Made by a program: the position numbers and the translations under genes
Origin: Phragmites australis
Lineage: Eukaryota; Streptophyta; Magnoliopsida; Poales; Poaceae
DNA length: 64,000 nucleotides
Direction: 5' to 3'
Assembly: GCF_958298935.1 (NCBI RefSeq)
Contig: NC_084929.1
Coordinates: 36,459,501-36,523,500 of the forward strand
The notes under the pieces: model-generated
What the model was told of the DNA's origin: nothing
Seen by the model: only the letters and a program-made list of their open reading frames with translations
The model's database searches: none
Shown: one piece after another, positions 30,831 through 41,999 of the stretch
Layout of the letters: each line of letters opens with the position of its first letter
How positions within the stretch are numbered: the stretch's first letter is position 1

Positions 30831-33735
30831 TCGGGGACAGAATAGTGGTACGAATATGATCCAAAACTATTCTCCATACCATAGTTGCTGGAATAGCTCT
30901 CACTATCTTGTGGTCCATTGTGGCCACCATGTATGATATACCTTTGTAAGGATGGGGCAACGTGATCCTGGTCCTGTGTGGCATACGAAAACTGACTCTC
31001 ACTAGTGAATTACATAGAAGCAATGGCAAAAGGATGGGCATGGAGGAACATCGTCACCCTGATCATCATCGTCACCGCTATCTTTGAGCTGCTATCATTC
31101 TATTCTGGGTAAGTTAGGCTCTTTGGGTCACTATCCATGCTTTCATCATTTTGTACTTGTATTTTGCCTTTACCCTTAATCTTCTTGCTCTCTTTGTATG
31201 CGTCATTTGCTTCTTCCTCTTTCCTGTCTATGTCACCTATCACTTTAGCAGCCCACTGCTGTAAATCTTGTGGGTTTGCTGTATCTTTCACCATGTGAGT
31301 TGGCAGGGGTATGTCACTGTCTGTGTCCTCCTCCTCAAGCTCAGGGGCAGTATTTGATCTACCGATTTCCATCCAGTCCCAGAGCAAATTGTTCTCCTCG
31401 TTCAATGTGACCTCCATAAGCTGCTGAAATGGATCATCATCAACAATCGACCTGATGTCTGCATCCAAATTGTTCTGTATTCTCAGGTTATAGTTGACAT
31501 ATACTAACTTATGGAGCTTCTTGTAGCTTAAGCGGTTGCGAACTTTCGTGTGGATAAATGCAAATGTACTCTAGTTCCTCTCACACCCACTAGATGAAGC
31601 ACACTGAGACACTAGACGTCTGGCAAGCATTGTTAGTGTAAGTGTAGACGAACCAAATATAGACCACCATTGTGCTGCAAGTAGATAAAGTGATATAAGG
31701 GTTGGAAAAAATAGATAAAGTGATGCAACGGTTAGATATGTCAATGCAATTCGTACCAGATTGAGTCTTGTCATCACAAGCCATCCGTGAAGCAAGCGGA
31801 CCTGCGAACGATAGAGACTTTGTCCGATATGTTTCAACCTCAATAAATGTTTCCACAACAGTACTAATATCGGTCATCCTCTTGAATGCCGCCCGGAGAT
31901 CATCGAACAAGTTTAGACCTGTGCCATACGCGTAGTGCATGCGGGGGTTCAGGGCGGCCGCTGCAAGTTGATGATCGAAGCATTAGTATCATAAGCATTA
32001 TAACCATAAACATTAGTACAATAAGACTGTAAGTGGTAGGAGTGTATCACCGGCATTCATGTAGGTCCCATTCGCTAGATCATGCATTATACGATCGATA
32101 ATTGCTATGTACTTTTCAAAAGAATCCCTATCATTGCGATACAACGAATCATACTCCTGCTTGACAACGATGTATCTCAGGAGCACCTCACTCAATATTA
32201 GCACATTGTGTTGATCAGCAAATAGGAGGAATGCATACAATGGTTGAATGGAATCGACAACCATTTTAAGATTGTCCCACTATGGTAAGCTGAATAGGCA
32301 ACTATGTATATATCTCCCAATATCAAAACTAATGTAGCGAGACTGCTGGAGCTCACTAGATGTCATCCATTGCATGAACCTATCCTTTCGGCGTAAAAAG
32401 TTATCAAGAAATAGGTAGTTTGTGCCAATCTTATGGCATTTCACCTCACCAACTCTACACCAATCGCGGCCTTCATCATTTCATGTAGCTTTGAATGATT
32501 GTACAGCCATCGCGATATGGACCTTACACTTTGAATGATCATATCGTGTTCTCTAAATTCACCATTTGATTTCAATATTAAATTTATCGTATGAGCCACA
32601 CAAGGCTGCCACGCGATAGCAGAATATTCCTTTTTGAGAACCTGACAGACCTTCTTATAGTTGGACCCGTTATCAGTCACGATCTGAACAATATTTTGCG
32701 GCCCCAAATCATTGACCACTGCTCTTATCTCCTGCATAAAAGAATCAACCAAATAAATATGCAACAATTGAAATACTATGTTACCAACTTAACAAAATAA
32801 TGTACCTTGTTGAAATACTTTGCATCTTTGACTGTAGCCAGTCGCAGCTACGAACTTGTGAAAAAACATACGACCATTGTAATATAAGAGGAAATTAATA
32901 ATACCCATGTGCGTTGGTCCATTCCAGGAATCACAGATGATGGTCGCACCATACTTTGGTCATTTTAGCTTCTACTTGTCAAACTTTTTCTTCAATGCAC
33001 TCTCGTTCTTGTCCAGATACTTACCATCTATATCCCGGCTAGTTGGAGATGGTACACCCTCGCCTGTTACAGAACAAATGGTCATAAGTCAAAAAGAAAG
33101 AAATATAACAACAATAAATTCATTACAAACTTAATCACTCAATCCATTTCTGTGTTTCTTTCACTGCAGCAACAAAGAATGCATCATCCCTTTCGCACTC
33201 TATGACCCGATATCAATCCTCGGTTGCATAGGAGCTTTTACTATAACAACATTGTAATATCTGACACTTGGTGGTGGCTCCCTTATTGAAGATACTCTCC
33301 TAAGCATCCTCTTTAACACAGTGCCTCCTCTGTCATTACCACTACCACTTTCATGCTCGTAGGACTCACCTACCATCTTCCTCCTGAACTCTTTCTCGTC
33401 CCTCGATTGAGCCATGACACGTTGCACATGTTCCTCTTTCGTGTCCTCATTATCGCTTGTCAAATATACCTGAACTCTTACTGACTCTTGTCTCCGAAAC
33501 CTCTCCTCAGTCTTTCCCTTCCTCTTATCTATTGCCATATACAGCTCACGTCTGAAATAATTATGCACATCTGGAGGTACCTTATCACAATATATAACAT
33601 TCGATCCATGCCCTGCCAAATTTTCTTTCAACATTGTGGCACCATCGCCTTTCTTTTCCTTATTGCAGTAATTGCACTAAACCCTGGGGCCAAATTGTCC
33701 CCGTGCTACCACACCACATCTCTATCCGCCATCGA
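30831..33735 (-). pseudogene. hAT-family transposase pseudogene
   Basis: Pieces in several frames, in order: a start with MADRDVVW and an early stop; a BED-type zinc finger (CNYCNKEKKG...LKENLAGHG); a linker with CDKVPPDVHNYF; a central domain (32441-32767) with QIVTDNGSNYKK and WQPCVAHTINLILK, typical of plant hAT/DUF659 proteins; the C-terminal dimerisation region near 31500-31620 (SSSGCERN then a stop, then STFAFIHTKVRNRL); a long acidic tail (31100-31468); and a Tyr/Ser-rich end at 30831. Multiple stops and frameshifts make it inactive. Intact homologues cut and paste DNA between short inverted repeats. Confidence 0.8.
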
Positions 33736-33866
33736 TTAATTTGTAATGTCTTTGTTGGAAGAAGAACACTCAATGTTTAACCTACTAATAATTATATCCA
33801 TACATGTTAAATTGATAAACATGTGTTGTCATGTTGTTAGTCATGTATAAATATCTCAAGAAACAA

Positions 33867-34200
33867 TTAACTTCAATGAATATTAACAACATTTGCCAAT
33901 ACAAGGTAACCGACGCAATAGGATCGATAATCGAGCGAATCAACCATTAAATCGTCCTAATCGATGACACAATAAATTACCGCCCTACTAATAATGATTA
34001 CCAAACATATTACACGAAAAATCGCTAGTAAATGATCGATTAACTTGCACAAATATTATTAACATTTGCTTATACAAGATAACCGACGCAATATGATCCA
34101 TAACCGAGCGAATCAACCACTAAATCTTCCTAATCGATCACACAATGAACTGCTGGCCTACTAATAACTATTACTAAACATATTACACAAAAACTCAACC
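33867..34200. repeat. Tandem duplication with 173-bp period near the hAT relic
   Basis: Two diverged copies. For example, AACATTTGC then ACAAGGTAACCGACGCAAT at 33888 recurs at 34061, and both carry CCGAGCGAATCAACCA-like and CACAATRAAYT sections. It lies upstream of the transposase start and may be part of the element's subterminal region. Confidence 0.8.
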
Positions 34201-34208
34201 GAAAATAC

Positions 34209-34228
34209 GCGGTTATCGCGATAACCGC
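34209..34228. repeat. 20-bp perfect palindrome GCGGTTATCGCGATAACCGC
   Basis: Reads identically on both strands. Its half-word CGATAACCG also appears in variants around 30080-30180 and 34310-34390 on either strand, consistent with repeated binding sites of the hAT element. Confidence 0.85.
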
Positions 34229-34400
34229 TCGAAATTCGGTTGAAATTCATACAAAATTTATTTGCTAAAATTTGAAATTTGGAAAAATATATCAGATTCT
34301 TCATTCGGTACCCGGTCGAATCAAACCGGTTACCGAGCGATTTTATCGATTTATTGAGTGGTTTTCTCGAATTTTTCGCATTGTTGGTAATCGTTCAGTT

Positions 34401-35400
34401 TTCTCGATTTTCAATGAAGTTCAACAAAAAATCCAAAAATTGGCTCAATGTTATAAAATCAATAACTAATTTATCTAAGCTTCAAATCAAGTGAAATAAA
34501 TTTTATTGGTTTCCTTGTATCATGATCTACATGATAAATGTATTTATACTTATAGAAAAAGTTGAAAAAATTTCTGTGAGAAAATGTATTTGTTAAACCA
34601 AGTTAAATGCATACTTTACTCTTTGGTTATTAAAAATCATGAAACTAATTTTAGTAGTCTTCTTGCATAATCCTATGTCTTTTAAAAATACATGAACTCA
34701 TGAATTAGTTATTGTAACATACAGGATTGTGTAAATATATTGCGACTAGATTAATTCATAATTGACCTATCACACCTCCAAAATTAATGAAACCACTTTT
34801 ATTAGTTCATTTATACTATTTTTTAAGTATGAAAAATAATGGTAGACATGAAAAAGTTAATTACAGTGTTGTTTCTTAACATATTCACTTTATGCTTGTG
34901 AACTTTGTAAAAATCAAGGAGAAATTAATAAAACTCTAAATGAAGTGAAATCAATTTTAAAGATTCTCTTAAGATATGTTCTACACAAGAAAAATATGTG
35001 TTTGTATGTTAAGCTTTTTCTTAATATGAGTTAATAACTGAGCTGCACGTTTCAACTTTTTTTATTTTTTTCAAACTTCCTCCCTATACAATATGATGCA
35101 AACGATATTATTTTTGAAAATTTTTACAGGAAGTCTTAGAATTATCTCTATTTTTGTAGGATTTTTTTTTGAATTTTTTAGTTTATTTTATTTTTTAAAA
35201 TTTTTTGAATTCAAATTCGGTTACCGCTCGTTTTCTGAAACCGGACCGGAACGGTAAGCTCAGTAATTGCAAATTTTGATTTGTTACTGTTGATAAATTG
35301 AACCTACATCGGACTTGAGGAAGGAAGACAGAGCTATACAACTCACAAGCGGAGAGTAGGTGGGAGGTTAGATGGTTTCCACTAAAGTTGGACGGTTGTA
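34401..35400. other. AT-rich non-coding DNA
   Basis: No gene or recognisable element. Another CGGTTACCGCTCG word occurs near 35220, so hAT-related sequence may extend this far. Confidence 0.5.
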
Positions 35401-35413
35401 CGTTAAGCATTTC

Positions 35414-35690
35414 CCTTAGACCAACCTCAACCATATTCCCTTCATTTCGTTCCCTTCCCCGTTCCTATTCCCTTTATTTTCTCTCATCTCTCATAGCTTC
35501 ACTTCGAGGAAAATCACGAAGAAAATAGAGAGAGAATCCCGTCCTGAAAGGAATGACCCTGAAAATCCCGTCGTAAAAGGAACCGTGAAAGAAAACCGTT
35601 GGAACGCTGAAAGGAACGAGAATCCCTTCACGATGAAAATCTCTCCCGCGAAGGGAAGCTGTTGGGCTCAGCCTTAGAGCTAACTGAGGT
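35414..35690. mobile_element. MITE-like inverted-repeat element
   Basis: About 275 bp with similar inverted ends: TTAGACCAACCTCAACCATA followed by TTCCCTTC on the left, and, in reverse, CTAAGGCTGAGCCCAACAGC followed by TTCCCTTC on the right. The interior is rich in GGAACG/CGTTCC words. Target duplication not resolved. Confidence 0.45.
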
Positions 35691-35699
35691 GCTCGAATT

Positions 35700-37360
35700 C
35701 CACTTTTGTTTCTGGGGATTTTAGCTCCTGGATTTGATGAACTATCCATCTTTGTTTGCTGAGACACAAAGAAAAACGACTTTTGCTGCTTCAGACTCCG
35801 TTTTTATGGATATTTGCTGTGAGACATCATATTAAATAAACTATATGTTGGAGTTGGAACACTTTTTTATTTAACCAAAGTTGGAACATTCAGTAGGAAC
35901 ACTGATTACCATGTTCATGAAACGAGCCACGCCATGTTCAGCAGTAACACTGATTTCTGCCCAGAGAGAGAAATGTCAGCATAAACATGGTATCGGATTA
36001 TGTATCTGCCCTGAGCAAAAGATTTCTTACACCCTTGCACCCAGGAGAAAAATACAAGTATACGCACTACATAATAAAAAAAAATACTTGATAGCAAAAT
36101 CATGTTGTTCTACTTCAGAGGGCAAAAAACATCAAAACAAGAGACATGTCGAATTTAACTTCTTTTATAGACCCAAACTTCTTAAATTCATGGAATCCGT
36201 GCAAGCTCCTTAGTTCTAAGAAACAAGACTGCTTAATGTAGACACATATCTTACCTTTGTTCTTGGAAAACCACCTTGTATAGTTCAATAAGCCCACATG
36301 ATAAGAGCCATAATACAAAGGGACTTAACATGAACACATGGTCTTCATAATCCACTTTTGGTTCAAAAAGAGGAATCACTGATCTTCTGTCTAAGAAGAT
36401 ATACCGAGTTCACCTTCTGTGGGTATAAACCCACAATAATGCAGAATTATGACATTGTGTAAAGAGATGTCCCTGAGCAACAGTTCAATGCAAAGAACCA
36501 ACATCCGTACCGCTATACTTCATTTTTCGATGTCAGAAGCATCAAAAACCTAGTAGCCAGTGGTACCACACTTGTGTACGAGCGAAAAGAAGGAAATTTG
36601 GCAAATTTCCATGTTCAGACTCCAAGCATCACACATTAACACTGAATACAAAAAAGACAACATGGTATTCTGCTGTGCATAATCAAATGAACATGCAAAT
36701 TGCTAGGGTGTCCTGAATCCTGATAACCAATAGTGGAGTACCTTCATAGACCATGCAAACAACCATTTCCTGTGAAATAAATCTGGAATAGAGACCACCA
36801 AAAATCAATAAACATGAGCAACAAGCTGGCACCAAAGCTCCATATCATGAACGTAGAGCACAGTCTAGAAGGGTCAGTCCAGTTTGAGGAACCAACTCAT
36901 CCTAGATGGGTCGCTCCATCATGAGTCATCCAATAAATTTTGGTGGGTGACACCATTCCTCATTTGTATATGAAGTATATGCTCATGAGTAGACACACAA
37001 GTAGTCACACAAGAAACACAAAATATATAGATATTAAATGAAAAGGTCAATAAAAGATGTTCAAACTGGAAATAAAATCTGATGAATAGCATCATCTCTA
37101 GGCTAGTTTTCACTACAAGCAACAGATGTGCTACACTAAGATTTGTAAATTTAAATCTATCCCCAATGTGAATCATCAAATGGATACTCTGATTCCGATT
37201 TTGAGAAAATACTTTAAAACACACCAGTAATCATCTCAGTTGCAACATTACCAATATTTGCAGAATGTCATCAAATATATCCATGAAAACATGTCCTCAA
37301 CTGCAGGTTCTGCTCAGCCTTCCAGGTACTCTCATGCCTGATGTTGCTGCCATCGGCGAA
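35700..37360. other. Intergenic DNA, 3' flank of the GH1/AT-hook gene
   Basis: AT-rich, with no open frame that resembles a protein. The 3' untranslated region of the minus-strand AT-hook gene must begin at 37360. No transposon structure recognised. Confidence 0.5.
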
Positions 37361-39662
37361 CTACAGACTTGTCGTGCCCAGGTTAGAGTCAATTGGATCA
37401 ATACCTGACATTGCACCTCCAGCCTCCACAGGACCAAATGCTGCCTTCTCTCCTGACATTAGCACACCTCCAGCATCTGCAGGCCTAGCTTCCATCCTCT
37501 CCCCCAGAAATACACCTTCAGTTTCTGTTTTCTTCCCTGACACCAAATCCTCATCTTTTTCAGGCCTAACTTCTCCCAAGTCTTTATACGCCTCAACTGC
37601 AGTTCCCGCAGGCTCAGTTTCAAAGGAACTATTTTCTTGGCCTCCCACGCCTCTCTTGTTCCCCATCAATGCAACATTTCCAGTTTCCGCAGACCTTCCT
37701 GCCAATGGATTCTCCTTTCTTGGCCTCCCACGCCCTCTTTTGTTCCTCATTGATGCAACATCTCCAGTTCCCACAGATCTCGCTGGCGATGGATTCTCCT
37801 TTCTTGGCCTCCCAGGCCCTCTCTTCTCCACCAATGCAGCAATTCCTGTTTCGGTAGTTTCAGTTTCCAATGGCCTCTTTCTAGGTCTCCCGCGACCTCT
37901 CTTCTCTGTCAAAGAAGTAGCACTGGATGGAAAATGACTAGCTCCACCTCTATTTTGTATAGACTCAGCTTGGTCTGCAGCTTGTTCAGGCTGAGCCTCA
38001 ACTCCAGCTTCAGTCATCTGTGCCTCCACAGCTCCTCCAGTTTTCAAGTGCCCGACTCCCAATGTCTTCTCCTTTCTTGGCCTCCCAGGACCTCTCTTAG
38101 TCAATGCAGTATCTGCAGACTGCGTGAATCCAGGTTGCATTGATTTATCCATTCTATGACTCCTTGGCAGTATTTTCTCCTTAGGAGGCTGGCCACGCTT
38201 CCTCGCAGGAGCAGTAATGCTGCTGTGAGCAGGCAGCACAATCTTAGGAGGGCGGCCACATCCCCGCCTCGCACCAGCCACGCTGTTACTCACAGCACTC
38301 TTGGGTGGCCGACCAGGCCTGCGCTTGCCGAGTTTACAACTCGGTGTGGCAGCAACGGCTACCGCAAGCTTATGTGGCCGTTCAGGCCGGCCTTTCCCAC
38401 TAGGCTCAGCAGCAACAGCTTGTGGCCTTCCCTTTACACCTGGTGTGGCAGCCAGGATTGGTGCATTCTTAGGCGGGCGTCCACGACCTCGCTTCACTGC
38501 AGGCATGGCAGTGGGTGGTACTGACATGGGAGTGGCATTCGTCCGTGGCCCTCCAGGCCCGCGCTTGACCCGAGATGGAGGTGGCGGAGCAAAGGGGGAG
38601 GTGTTCCTCCGTGGCCGTCCAGGCCCCCGCTTGACTCCAGATGGAGGCGGCGGAGCAACGGGAGTGGCATTCTTCGGCGGCCTCCCAGGTCCACGCTTCA
38701 CTCCCGGCAGCGGCGCGGAGAAAGCCACCGGGACGGCGTTCGTCCGCGGCCGTCCAGGACCCCGCTTGACTCCAGATGGAGGCAGCGGAGCGACGGGAGT
38801 GAAATTCTTCGGCGGCCTCCCAGGTCCACGCTTCACTCCCGGCAGCGGTGCGGAGAAAGCCACCGGGACGGCGTTCGTCCGCGGCCGTCCAGGACCCCGC
38901 TTGACTCCAGATGGAGGCAGCGGAGCGACGGGAGTGAAATTCTTCGGCGGCCTCCCAGGTCCACGCTTCACTCCCGGCAGCGGCGCGGAGAAAGCCACCG
39001 GGATGGCGTTCGTCCGCGGCCGTCCAGGACCCCGCTTCGCTACCTGAAACATCGGGACGGGAGCCGAGGAGGCTAAATCTGCGTTCTTGCGAGGCCGCCC
39101 GGGGCCGCGCTTCTGACCCGGAGGAGGCGCTGCGTCGGAGGCGGTCTTGGGCGGGCGGCCGCGGCCTCGTTGCTGCGGTGGGGCGGCAGAGAGGAGGTAG
39201 GAGTAGCCAGATATGAGGAGGAGGCCCTGGGACCTGAGACGTCGGAGGTGGACGGAAAGGAGCGCGTCGTGGCGAGCGGGGAGGCCGGAGAAGTGGTCGG
39301 CGATGTACTTAGCGATGGCGCGGCGGCTGGACCCGCCGGGCTCCCGCAGCTCCGTCAGCGCCTGCACGACCATCTGCGCATCCAATCCATGGAGATGCAG
39401 CAGCGAGAAATCACTCCTTTTTTACTTATAAACAGACCGAGACTGAAGGGGGAAAGAGAACTAGGATGGAAAGGATGCTTGCCTCCTTGTAGGTCGGGTG
39501 GGGGCGGCCTGCGGAGGGCGGCGCCGACGACGGCGAGGCGACGGCGACGACCATCTCGCCTGTAGGCGCTGCTGCTTTTTTGTTTTTTCCCCTTTCCTTC
39601 TTGATGAGGTGAGTGAGGCAGGGCAAAGGCGAAGCCATCGATGTGGTCTTTTGCGAGGTCAT
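37361..39662 (-). CDS. Linker-histone-fold (GH1) protein with multiple AT-hooks, HMGA/HON-like; two exons
   Basis: Likely a nuclear architectural protein that binds AT-rich DNA in the minor groove. Exons: 39483-39662 and 37361-39373 (minus). The join restores the globular H1 domain at about residues 54-121: HPTYKE from exon 1, then MVVQALTELREPGGSSRRAI, AKYIADHFSGLP and LRSQGLLLISGYSYLL from exon 2. About 16 good AT-hooks (RGPGRP / RGRGRP cores flanked by Lys/Arg) and several decayed ones follow, then an acidic tail ending NLGTTSL. Length is 730 aa from the first Met (39662); Mets at 39638 and 39554 (694 aa) are alternatives. Plant HMGA has only four AT-hooks, so this resembles the larger HON4/HON5-type GH1-HMGA proteins. 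The single intron fits only a GC-AG boundary (GAG|GCAAGC). Confidence 0.85.
38640..39044. repeat. 135-bp coding minisatellite in the AT-hook gene
   Basis: Three tandem 135-bp units, each encoding 45 aa with two AT-hooks (one RGPGRPRTN, one RGPGRPPKN), nearly identical in DNA. They add six hooks to the protein and point to recent in-frame expansion. Confidence 0.9.
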
Positions 39663-39985
39663 ATCCGAATTGGCCTTTCATTGGACGGCTCGGATCGGCG
39701 GTGGCGGGTGGGACGCGGATCGCTCAGGTGGCCCGTGGTCGATGGCGAATGGGCCTACTCAAAGATAACTAGCTAAGTGTTTATACATCGTATTTCAGTT
39801 ATAGATTAATTTTCGGTAACTCATTAGGTTTGATATGGATGTCATGTCCAAAATCATTGTAGGACTCAAGATCTGTGGAACCTATGAGTGAAGCGATACT
39901 TTCTTTTAACGATTGATCTATTCGTATCCTCATGAAAAACGCTAGCTATTGATGATCTGTAAACGACCCTTGATATATTTGAAGA
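39663..39985. other. Upstream region of the GH1/AT-hook gene
   Basis: GC-rich near the gene, then AT-rich. It should contain the promoter. No distinctive element identified. Confidence 0.4.
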
Positions 39986-39989
39986 TAAA

Positions 39990-40949
39990 AATAGTGATAC
40001 GTATATATTATAGAAAGAGTATCACACAAGAGACACGAATTCATATAGATTTGAGCCTCTGGGAGAATAACAACTCTATATCATATGTTGCTTTGATTAT
40101 CTCAGGAACATAGGTCACAAACTGTATGGGTGTATCTGTCTCGTCCTAAGAGTATAGGTGAATTGTGTCATGTTCTTGTTATAAGCGCTAGTTGGATGAT
40201 GATGTTTTCTACTATGGACCTTCGATGTGTATATGGTTTCTATCAAGGGTTAAACCCTGACAATGTGTCTGGGGTATACCGACGAGCATGATCAATATTT
40301 CCTACGACTGTGAGTGTATGTGATGATGAACTCAAGAACACAAGGGGTTATCCAGGTGCAAACCTCTTGTGGGATAACAGACCTATGTCTTGTATATTTT
40401 CTTATGATGGGGATCCACTGGATACTGAAAGAGTTCCATCGTTTACCAGACTGGTCCTCCCTCCTTTATATAGTAGGAGGAGAAGCGTATATACAAACAA
40501 TACATGCCAGAACTATGACAGTTCACATTCCTGTTGAAACCCCTACTACGAGACTATCATTACGAAGAGTGAGTATGCTCGGTCTGCCTGGTCATCTTGC
40601 GCATCCTGTCTCATCAGCCGCATGTTGTCACATCCACTTGCAAGACCGTCACCCCCGCCTGTAGAGCTGTTCTGTAGCATTAACTGCCACAGGACGGGCC
40701 ACTGCATCACTACGTCGGCCACAACTTCACTCGCCGAAAGGAAGTGCCTAGGGAAGGAAGACACGGTGACTACATGCCCCACGACCAGTAAGGGCTGGTC
40801 GTAGGGTTTCCTTCTGTGATTAGGGGACTGGTCACACAAGTCCTGCCAAACGTGCATGCCGGAGTCAGCTTTTGATAATATCTACTGCTATTGGGCATTT
40901 GTCGGTGTAGACCCACAGAACAGGGGATCCCATATTCTTTACATCGACT
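39990..40949 (-). repeat. LTR of a second, older Tat-like gypsy element
   Basis: The right edge TACATCGAC|TGTAGCCCCTGA parallels the young Tat element's LTR edge TACACCGACA|GTAGCCCCC, so this is a 3' LTR in minus orientation. The left part carries AAGAGTATCACACAAGAGACAC, a common end of gypsy LTRs. A minus-strand TATA box (TATATAAAG) is at 40464-40472. The left boundary is approximate. Gag and pol of this element are missing. Confidence 0.6.
40464..40472 (-). promoter_or_regulatory. TATA box in the older Tat-like LTR
   Basis: TATATAAAGGAGG on the minus strand, in the middle of the LTR, matching the orientation deduced from the LTR edge. Confidence 0.5.
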
Positions 40950-41254
40950 GTAGCCCCTGATCTCCCCTGGTGATGCGGGAGATTGAGTGGTTTTGCCACG
41001 TGGTCGTGGTCTGGTCGTATCACTTGGCCCCTAAGTGAACATAAGTTTTAGCCCAAGGGTGGCCATCAACGCCGCCTCCTAACGGGAGGTTAAACGTCCA
41101 AAGAGATTGAGAGAAAAATATATAAGTAGAAGAGAATCGTGGGAGAGAGAAATATTAACTACCACTGGACCCGAGAGAATTTGGTTTCCTATGCGCGACC
41201 CTTCAAATTTCAAAACGGGTGGACTCCTCGACAGTTGGGATATCATGTCGGCCC

Positions 41255-41261
41255 TATAAAT
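41255..41261 (+). promoter_or_regulatory. TATA box before the antisense ORF relic
   Basis: CCCTATAAATTGG, about 128 bp before the ATG at 41383 and followed by a C-rich leader, the same arrangement as 5020-5184 in the young element. Confidence 0.5.
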
Positions 41262-41382
41262 TGGAAAGCCAAAGATTCCCCACGACCTTTCTCCAATCTT
41301 TCCCAGCCTTCACACCTTTGCACCTAGAGCCCCTTGTTTTTGTCACCGTTCGTGCTTCTCTTGCCCTCTCTGCCGCATTCTA

Positions 41383-41995
41383 ATGGCACCATGCACAGGC
41401 AAACAGCCAGACTTTACCAAGTCCAAGTGTAACACGGTGAGTATGAAGCAGATGGTTACTCCCTTGTCACTTGTCTTTAGGGTACCGTCCTAGGGAGGAT
41501 GTCCTTGCTCCCCGCGAGGGGGAAATCATGATGTTCGTCTCCTTCTTGTTAGCCAGCACCATCGCCATTTCCTTCAACGATATCTATCACCTCCATCTCA
41601 ACCCCAATTTTATCATCATGTTAAGCATATTTGCTCATATGTGCGAGAATTTCATTAGGATCGAGCCGTGCCTCGACTTCTTCAGGTTCTTCCACACGAC
41701 CAGGTTATAGACTGGGCCAACCACCTGGAGGTGTGGATTTTGCCTCCGCGACAGCGTCACGGGCTCCTACCTTGAGATGGGCCTTAAGTCGTCATGGCTA
41801 GGCTGGAGAGAGGAATGGTTCTATCTTGCGATAGAAGATTCCTTGGACAACATTCGCATTCCGAGCCAACCGGAACAAACCATCGAGCATTGGGGGAGCG
41901 CTCCCGCGACAACTTCAGAGTTGCTGGTTCTCGTGGCACAAGTTAAGCAACTTGTGGATGCTGGGCTGTCGAAGGTCTGTTGTTGTCCGTGACTA
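41383..41995 (+). pseudogene. Relic of the opposite-strand ORF (PF04195-type) of the older Tat-like element
   Basis: Broken frames give MAPCTGKQPDF, then MFVSFLLASTIAISF, LNPNFIIMLSIFAHMCENF, FFRFFHTTRL, then a stop, GSYLEMGLKSSWLGWREEWF and a GLSKV segment. These match the conserved blocks of the 'putative gypsy type transposon' family better than the young element's own ORF does. Stops and a frameshift inactivate it. It sits next to the LTR edge at 40949 in the same layout as 4663-5897. Confidence 0.8.
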
Positions 41996-41999
41996 TATC

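Larger units (their letters stand above)
29990..34400 (-). mobile_element. Decayed hAT-superfamily DNA transposon region (ends unresolved)
   Basis: AT-rich DNA holding a broken hAT transposase (30831-33735, minus) and flanked by repeats rich in GGTTACCG / CGATAACCG words near 30075-30180 and 33900-34390, which could be subterminal transposase-binding repeats. I could not find matching terminal inverted repeats or the 8-bp target duplication, so the boundaries are approximate. Confidence 0.55.

Noticed and set aside
38301..39047. 248-codon plus-strand open frame opposite the AT-hook gene
   Set aside because: It is the complementary reading of the repetitive AT-hook coding exon; the minus strand has the H1 fold and hooks.
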